A program made the position numbers and the translations under genes. From contig JAQVKR010000080.1 of assembly GCA_028694565.1 (NCBI GenBank), positions 1 to 8,974 on the forward strand: 8,974 bases of DNA, given 5' to 3'. Shown here in pieces: positions 4,698 through 8,974 of this stretch (its first letter is position 1; every line of letters starts with the position of its first letter). The stretch comes from Gammaproteobacteria bacterium. GTDB lineage: Bacteria; Pseudomonadota; Gammaproteobacteria; DSM-26407. The notes beneath the pieces are model-generated. The model had not been told where the DNA came from. It was given only the letters and a program-made list of their open reading frames with translations, and did no database searches.

Positions 4698-6836
4698 TCA
4701 GTCGGGCCGGGTGCTCTTGCTGTTGCCGGCCGTGCGCAACCGGGACGGCGGCACCGGCTCCAGCTCCACCAGGTCGGCGAGCACCCGGGCGGATTCCTGC
4801 AGCACCACGTCCAGGCGCGGATCCTCCTTCTTCTCATCCTCCTCCACGACCGGGTTCTCCTCGCTCCACTGCTCCGGTTCGGCCGCCTGCGGCGGCAGGC
4901 CGACAACGGCGCGCAGGCGGTTCTCGCGGGCCAGGCGCTCCTGCTTGCGGGACTCCTGCTCCGCGCGCCGCTGCTGCTCGTTCAGGGTGACGGTCTTGAC
5001 GGCCTCCAGCTCGCGCTGCCGGTCCCGGGCCTCGGCCAGCAGGCGGAACGCCTCGCTCGACTCCACGCGCGACTGGTGGCGCAGTCGCACCGCCTCGGTG
5101 AGCTGCGGCCCGAGCGCCTCGGCGTGGTAGCTGACCGGGCGCACCTCCGCCCAGGGCAGGGCGTTGTCGTTGCCGCTCTCACGCTGGTCATCGTCCACGG
5201 CGATGACGGGCATGCGGATGTCCGGCATGACGCCCCGGTGCTGGGTGCTGCTGCCGCTGACGCGGAAGAACTGCGCCACGGTCACCTTCAGCTGGCCGAG
5301 CCCTTCGCCGGGGGGATCCAGCATGCGATCCAGGTCGATGATGCTCTGCACCGTGCCCTTGCCGTAGGTGGGTTCGCCGATGACCAGCCCCCGCCGGTAG
5401 TCCTGGATGGCGCCGGCGAAGATCTCCGAGGCCGAGGCGCTGTGGCCGTCCACCAGCACCGCCAGCGGGCCGGAGTAGGCCACCCCGGGATCGGGGTCCT
5501 TTTCCACCTCGATCCGGCCACCGGCGTCACGGACCTGGACCACCGGTCCCTCCGGTATGAACAGGCCGGTGAGCTCGGTGGCCTCCACCAGCGAACCCCC
5601 GCCGTTCCCGCGCAGATCCATGATGATGCCGCTCACCCCTTCGGCCCGCAGCTCCCCGATCAGGCGGCGCACGTCGCGGCTGGTGCTGCGGTAGTCCTGG
5701 TCGCCCCGGGCGCGGGCCTCGAAGTCGAGATAGAAGGCGGGCAGGTCGATGACGCCCACCTTCAGGGACCCGGAGCCGGTGTCGACCTCGATGACCGATT
5801 TCTGCGCCGCCTGCTCCTCCAGGACGATACGGTTGCGGACCAGGCCGATGGTGCGGGCCGGGCCCTCGGGGCCGGTATCCTTGGGCAGCACCTGCAGGCG
5901 CACCTGGGTGTTCTTGGGGCCGCGGATCAGGTCCACGACGTCGTCCAGGCGCCAGCCCACCACGTCCACCATCTCCTCGGCGGCGCCCTGGCCCACCCCG
6001 GTGATGCGATCGCCCGGGTGCAGCTGACCGCACTTGTCCGCCGGGCCGCCGGGGACGATGCGGCGGACCAGGGTGTATTCGTTCTCGTTCTGCAGCACCG
6101 CGCCGATGCCCTCCAGGGACAGGCTCATGTTGATGCGGAAATTCTCCGAGGTGCGCGGTGAGAAGTAGCTGGTATGGGGCTCCACCGCCGCGGTATAGGC
6201 GTTCATGAAGCGCTGGAAGACATCCTCGGCGTTGACCTGGGCGGTACGGGTCTCGAGCCGGCGGTAGCGCTTGCGCAGGGTCTCCCGGATCTCGGCATCG
6301 GCCTTGCCGGCCAGGCGCAGGCCGAGGAAGTCGTTCTTCACCCGCTGGCGCCAGATGGCATCGAGCTCCGCCCGGTCGCGGGCCCAGGGGGCGTCGCTGC
6401 GGTCGAAGCGGTAGCTCTCCTCCGTACCGAAGTCGAACTCCTCTTCCAGCAGCGCGCAGGCCTGGTCGACGCGCTGCCCGAGCCGTTCACGGAAGATCCC
6501 GAACATGAGGTAGGCCGGGTGGAGATCGGCCCGCAGCAGGCTGTCGTCCAGTTCGTTGCGGTACTTCTCGAACGTCGTGATGTCCTCCGCGAGGAAGTAG
6601 CTGCGGTTGGGATCGAGGCTCTCCAGGTAGCGATCCAGCGTCGCGCCGGAGATGCGGTCGTCCAGCGGGGTGCGCCGGTAGTGGTACTTGGACATCAGGT
6701 GGGTGATGAGGACCGCCGCCTGCTGCTGGGTCTGCGTCGGGGCGAGGCGGGCGTCGTCCGCCACCGAGGCTTGGGGCGGGGTGGCGGTGAGCAGCAGCAG
6801 GGCGGTCAGGGACGCCCGGAAGATGAATTTGGTCAT
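4698..6836 (-). CDS. prc: Tail-specific (C-terminal processing) periplasmic protease Prc/Tsp, family S41A
   Basis: A periplasmic serine protease that degrades proteins with nonpolar C-termini and trims peptidoglycan enzymes; in E. coli it works with the lipoprotein NlpI. Numbering below is for the longest frame (722 residues, ATG at 6866). A signal peptide spans about 11-36 (TALLLLTATPP, then ASVA before DD). The N-terminal domain includes HYRRTPLDD and LDRYLESLDPNRSYFLAED. The PDZ domain is about 247-330 (SLSLEGIGAVLQ, GPADKCGQLHPGDRI). The protease core carries S478 (SASASEIF), D489 and K503 (YGKGTVQ), with the spacing of the E. coli Ser430/Asp441/Lys455 triad. A charged, helical C-terminal region (about 600-700) matches the DUF3340 part. 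I prefer the ATG at 6836 (712 residues) because it gives a normal signal peptide; starts at 6845 and 6866 are possible and none has a clear Shine-Dalgarno. E. coli Prc is 682 residues. It converges on the HAD gene. Confidence 0.95.
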   Translation of the reverse strand: MTKFIFRASLTALLLLTATPPQASVADDARLAPTQTQQQAAVLITHLMSKYHYRRTPLDDRISGATLDRYLESLDPNRSYFLAEDITTFEKYRNELDDSLLRADLHPAYLMFGIFRERLGQRVDQACALLEEEFDFGTEESYRFDRSDAPWARDRAELDAIWRQRVKNDFLGLRLAGKADAEIRETLRKRYRRLETRTAQVNAEDVFQRFMNAYTAAVEPHTSYFSPRTSENFRINMSLSLEGIGAVLQNENEYTLVRRIVPGGPADKCGQLHPGDRITGVGQGAAEEMVDVVGWRLDDVVDLIRGPKNTQVRLQVLPKDTGPEGPARTIGLVRNRIVLEEQAAQKSVIEVDTGSGSLKVGVIDLPAFYLDFEARARGDQDYRSTSRDVRRLIGELRAEGVSGIIMDLRGNGGGSLVEATELTGLFIPEGPVVQVRDAGGRIEVEKDPDPGVAYSGPLAVLVDGHSASASEIFAGAIQDYRRGLVIGEPTYGKGTVQSIIDLDRMLDPPGEGLGQLKVTVAQFFRVSGSSTQHRGVMPDIRMPVIAVDDDQRESGNDNALPWAEVRPVSYHAEALGPQLTEAVRLRHQSRVESSEAFRLLAEARDRQRELEAVKTVTLNEQQRRAEQESRKQERLARENRLRAVVGLPPQAAEPEQWSEENPVVEEDEKKEDPRLDVVLQESARVLADLVELEPVPPSRLRTAGNSKSTRPD

Positions 6837-6912
6837 GTACCGCATAGGCTGGCAGAAGTCTGGCATGGCGGCCGGGAGCCGGTGGAAAACGGTGGTACTC
6901 CAATCACGCGGG

Positions 6913-6932
6913 CGGCCGCAGGGTTGCGGCCG
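6913..6932. repeat. Inverted repeat CGGCCGC-N6-GCGGCCG in the prc leader
   Basis: Seven-base perfect arms at 6913-6919 and 6926-6932 enclose a 6-nt loop (AGGGTT on the plus strand). On the minus strand it would be a stable stem-loop in the prc mRNA leader, about 77 nt before the preferred ATG. No T-run follows on either strand. It could be part of a leader structure together with the larger hairpin at 6952-6981. Confidence 0.4.
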
Positions 6933-6951
6933 TCGCGCTGGCGGGTCCCGG

Positions 6952-6981
6952 TCGGCGCCCGGCGAGTGTGCCGGGCGCCGA
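6952..6981. terminator. 12-bp perfect hairpin downstream of hyuB-syd, possible terminator or prc leader element
   Basis: Perfect 12-bp arms, TCGGCGCCCGGC (6952-6963) and GCCGGGCGCCGA (6970-6981), close a 6-nt loop. An outer 6-bp pairing, GTCGCG (6932-6937) with CGCGAC (6983-6988), can enclose it. It sits 108 bp past the syd stop on the transcribed strand and just downstream of the candidate prc -10 box. It could therefore end hyuB-syd transcription or lie in the prc leader. There is no T-run, so the terminator call is tentative. Confidence 0.4.
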
Positions 6982-6995
6982 TCGCGACACCGCTA

Positions 6996-7026
6996 ATACT
7001 ATCACCATGCAACGGCCTGGGGTCAG
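6996..7026 (-). promoter_or_regulatory. Candidate extended -10 promoter for prc
   Basis: On the minus strand TAGTAT (plus-strand 6996-7001) is preceded by TGA, giving an extended -10 element TGnTAGTAT. CTGACC (7021-7026) lies 19 bp upstream and matches four of six bases of the -35 consensus. Transcription would start near 6988 and run through both GC hairpins into prc. The long spacer makes this only a candidate. Confidence 0.35.
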
Positions 7027-7078
7027 GACCGTTACACATTTTCAAATCAAGGATTTGTCCCTTTCGGACGGAATTGGT
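7012..7078. repeat. AT-richer block with GGGGTCAGG motif and CAAATC-AAG-GATTTG dyad, possible interspersed-repeat remnant
   Basis: The block is clearly richer in A and T than its flanks. It contains GGGGTCAGGACC (7019-7030) and a 6-bp inverted repeat CAAATC (7043-7048)/GATTTG (7052-7057). The GGGGTCAG-type motif followed by TTACAC and an A/T-rich dyad reminds me of short repeats that recur in proteobacterial genomes next to IS200-like/RAYT transposases. That is recollection, not a search, and no transposase is in the window. It could equally be ordinary promoter-upstream DNA for prc. Confidence 0.25.
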
Positions 7079-7088
7079 TCCGTGCCGC

Positions 7089-7661
7089 TCAGGCGTCCCC
7101 GGCGCCCGCGTCGGGCTCCAGCTGCTCCAGGAACGTGGCCAGGTCCGGGGCGATGGTGCGCACGGGGGCGCGCGCGGGGCGCTCCAGCACCACGCCGCCG
7201 TCGTCGTTGCGCAGGCTCAGGATCAGCTCCGGATCCTCGGTGCAGGCGAAGAACAGGGTCAGCGGGAGGCGGGCGCGGCGCTTGGCCAGGGCGTGCCCCA
7301 GCAGGTTTTCCACCAGGCGATCGAAGTCGGCGGGGCTCCAGAGCTGGATGAGATCCAGTCCCCCTTCGGCATGGCGGGCGCGAAGGTGGCCGGACCAGAA
7401 GCGGCCGTAGTAGGCCTTCAGCGCCGGGTGGACGGGGGCTTCCAGGGCGGTCTCCAGGCCGCTCCAGTCCAGTGCCGCGGTCTGGGGCACCGGCCGCCAG
7501 CGGATGAAGCCGTGCCAGTCGGGCTCGCCCTGCTCGCAGGGGGAGGGCCAGCCGGGATCGTGCTCCGCCTCGGGCAGGCTCCCGTGCAGCTCCACCCAGG
7601 CGTCGACGAAGCGCCCGGCGAAGGCTTCGAGCGCCGCTCCGGCGTCGCGGGTCACGGTCAC
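7089..7661 (-). CDS. syd: SecY-interacting protein Syd
   Basis: A 190-residue cytoplasmic protein of the Syd family, which binds the SecY channel and is thought to proofread or dismantle faulty SecYEG complexes. Family landmarks are visible: F18-V-D-A-W-V-E-L-H near the N-terminus, W38-P-S-P-C, IRWRPVP (53-59), HPALKAYYGRFWSGHLRA (78-95), L104-IQLWSPADFDRLVENLLGH (104-123), KRRARLPLTLFFA (127-139) and a C-terminal APDLATFLEQLEP (171-183). The order and spacing match E. coli Syd (181 residues). The start is GTG at 7661: GGAGG (plus-strand 7669-7673) lies seven bases upstream, and the GTG overlaps the upstream gene's TGA as GTGA. A longer open frame continues upstream but is only an out-of-frame reading of the hydantoinase gene. 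Pairing syd with a hydantoinase/5-oxoprolinase gene is unusual; translational coupling is likely. Confidence 0.92.
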   Translation of the reverse strand: MTVTRDAGAALEAFAGRFVDAWVELHGSLPEAEHDPGWPSPCEQGEPDWHGFIRWRPVPQTAALDWSGLETALEAPVHPALKAYYGRFWSGHLRARHAEGGLDLIQLWSPADFDRLVENLLGHALAKRRARLPLTLFFACTEDPELILSLRNDDGGVVLERPARAPVRTIAPDLATFLEQLEPDAGAGDA

Positions 7662-8974
7662 GGCTTCGCCTCCGGGTCGCCGTAGCCGCCGCCGCCGGGC
7701 GTCTCGACCACCAGGACGTCGCCGGGCCCCATCTTCACCCGGGTGCAGCCCGGCAGGGCCTCCCGCCGGCCGTCGGCGCGCTCCACGGCGTTGCGCCCGC
7801 AGGCGCCGGGCGCCCCGCCCGCCAGGCCGTAGGGCGGCACCACCCGGTGCCCGGAGAGGAGGGCGGCGGTCATCGCCTCGCGGAAGCGCAGCCGCCGCAC
7901 CACCCCGTCGCCGCCCGGGTGGCGCCCCCGGCCGCCGGAGCCCCGGCGCAGGGAGAAGGCCTCGAGCAGCACCGGGAAGCGCCACTCCAGCACCTCCGGG
8001 TCGGTGAGCCTGGAGTTGGTCATGTGGGTGTGCACGGCGCTGGCGCCGGCGAACCCCGGTCCCGCGCCGGCCCCCCCGCAGAGCGTCTCGTAGTACTGGT
8101 GGCGGTCGTTGCCGAAGGTGAGGTTGTTCATGGTGCCCTGGCTGGCCGCCATCACGCCGAGCGCCCCGAACAGGGCGTCCACCACGCACTGGGAGGTCTC
8201 CACGTTGCCGGCCACCACCGCCGCCGGGTAGGCGGGATTGAGCAGGCAACCCTCCGGGATGACGATCTCCAGCGGCTTCAGGCAGCCGGCATTGAGCGGA
8301 ATGGCGTCCCGCACCAGGCAGCGGAAGACGTAGAGCACCGCGGCCTTGGTGACCGCCACCGGGGCGTTGAAGTTGCCCGGGTGCTGGGGGCTGGTGCCGG
8401 TGAAGTCCACCCGCGCCCGGCGCGCGTCGCGGTCGACGGCAATGCTTACCCGGATGGTGCTGCCGTCGTCCATGGCGTAGCTGAAGCGGCCGTCGCGGAG
8501 CACGCCGAGCACCCGCCGCACGCTCTCCTCGGCATTGTCCTGCACGTGGCCCATGTAGGCCTGCACCGCCTCGAGCCCGAAGTGGCTCACCATGCGTCCC
8601 AGCTCCTGCGCCCCCTTCGCGCAGGCGGCGAGCTGGGCCCTCAGGTCGGCGAGGTTCTGCTCGGGGCTGCGGGCGGGCCAGGGGCCCGTGGCCAGCAGCC
8701 CGCGCATCTCCGCCTCGAGGAGGCGGCCGCCGGAGACCAGCGGGCACGGGTCGATGAGGATGCCCTCCTCGAGGACGCTGCGGCTCTCCGGCGGCATGGA
8801 GCCGGGGGTGATGCCGCCGATGTCGGCGTGGTGGCCGCGGGCGGCGACGTAGAACAGGGGCGGGCCCTCCGCCGCGGCGCCGAACACCGGCCGCACCACG
8901 GTGACGTCGGGCAGGTGGGTGCCGCCGTTGTAGGGGGCGTTGAGAACGTAGGCGTCGCCCGGCCCCATGCGTCC
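7658..8974 (-). CDS. hyuB: Hydantoinase B / 5-oxoprolinase C-terminal domain protein (5' end outside window)
   Basis: The last 438 codons of a HyuB-type ATP-dependent amidohydrolase subunit. With its HyuA partner or domain, the family opens 5-oxoproline (pyroglutamate) or hydantoin rings. The visible part begins inside the conserved [21 protein letters not shown] segment (residues 3-23) and has HHADIGG at 48-54 (H48, H49, D51, probable metal ligands). It also has [12 protein letters not shown], the [17 protein letters not shown] segment, [22 protein letters not shown] and the closing [11 protein letters not shown]. By comparison with HyuB proteins of about 510-600 residues, some 70-80 N-terminal residues are missing. 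Whether they continue into a fused HyuA half, as in 1,200-residue 5-oxoprolinases, cannot be seen. The frame is open to the right edge; the ATG at 8968 is internal. Its TGA overlaps the GTG of syd. Family is sure; the substrate (5-oxoproline or hydantoin) is not settled. Confidence 0.92.
   Translation of the reverse strand, partial: GRMGPGDAYVLNAPYNGGTHLPDVTVVRPVFGAAAEGPPLFYVAARGHHADIGGITPGSMPPESRSVLEEGILIDPCPLVSGGRLLEAEMRGLLATGPWPARSPEQNLADLRAQLAACAKGAQELGRMVSHFGLEAVQAYMGHVQDNAEESVRRVLGVLRDGRFSYAMDDGSTIRVSIAVDRDARRARVDFTGTSPQHPGNFNAPVAVTKAAVLYVFRCLVRDAIPLNAGCLKPLEIVIPEGCLLNPAYPAAVVAGNVETSQCVVDALFGALGVMAASQGTMNNLTFGNDRHQYYETLCGGAGAGPGFAGASAVHTHMTNSRLTDPEVLEWRFPVLLEAFSLRRGSGGRGRHPGGDGVVRRLRFREAMTAALLSGHRVVPPYGLAGGAPGACGRNAVERADGRREALPGCTRVKMGPGDVLVVETPGGGGYGDPEAKP

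Larger units (their letters stand above)
6837..7088. promoter_or_regulatory. Non-coding gap between syd and prc, prc promoter region
   Basis: This 252-bp stretch lies between the syd stop and the prc start, both minus strand, and I see no gene in it. From the syd side it holds an AT-richer block (7010-7080), a candidate prc promoter (6996-7026) and two GC hairpins (6952-6981 and 6913-6932). Its length and structure argue that prc is transcribed separately from hyuB-syd, with a leader of roughly 150 nt. Confidence 0.55.

Noticed and set aside
5076..7685. Two long plus-strand open frames (5076-6161 and 6174-7685) across prc and syd
   Set aside because: Both are antisense to strongly recognised proteins. 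The second also runs through the hairpin-rich gap, and neither has recognisable motifs.
7662..8747. N-terminal extension of the syd frame up to 8747
   Set aside because: The extension is Arg/Gly/Pro/Ala-rich and lies entirely inside hyuB in another frame. Syd similarity starts only after the GTG at 7661.
1..8974. CRISPR array, rRNA or tRNA genes, integrase or transposase
   Set aside because: No regularly spaced repeats, no cloverleaf-like sequences and no recombinase motifs were found in the reading of either strand.

Overview
The window is about 70% G+C and densely coded. It holds three complete minus-strand transcription groups, one complete plus-strand gene and two genes cut by the window edges. 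A Syd protein, a Prc/Tsp protease close to the E. coli type and a sucrose-phosphatase-like HAD enzyme together suggest a gammaproteobacterium, perhaps a halophilic or haloalkaliphilic one (Ectothiorhodospiraceae-like). That placement is inferred from protein recall and base composition, not from a search.

Layout. Positions 3-233 (+) are the last 76 codons of an SLC13/ArsB-type permease, which converges on the next gene with 22 bp between stop codons. Positions 256-3453 (-) carry three genes in one direction: an ECF sigma factor (start moved to 3453 because of a near-ideal ribosome binding site), a stand-alone CheY-like receiver, and a 729-residue fusion of a TVP38/TMEM64 membrane domain with a mercuric-reductase-like flavoprotein disulphide reductase. 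No anti-sigma gene is visible beside the sigma factor. Positions 3454-3797 form a 344-bp divergent regulatory region, AT-rich on the sigma side and GC-rich with strong inverted repeats on the other. Positions 3798-4658 (+) encode the HAD-IIB phosphatase. An 8-bp-stem hairpin starts one base after its stop and probably ends transcription from both sides. Positions 4698-6836 (-) encode Prc, the periplasmic tail-specific protease. Positions 6837-7088 are non-coding, with three inverted repeats and an AT-richer block that may be a remnant of an interspersed repeat. Positions 7089-8974 (-) carry syd and the 3' part of a hydantoinase B/5-oxoprolinase gene. Their stop and start codons overlap as GTGA.

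How the genes may work together. The sigma factor, receiver and membrane flavoprotein look like one regulatory and effector unit: two regulators at the promoter-proximal end, then a redox enzyme tethered to the membrane. I know of no named system with exactly this set, and it is the best candidate here for something undescribed. Prc and Syd both act in envelope or secretion quality control (tail-specific proteolysis, SecY surveillance) but are separated by a structured 250-bp gap, so joint regulation is not shown. The HAD phosphatase would make a compatible-solute sugar if a matching synthase exists elsewhere in the genome; none is in the window.
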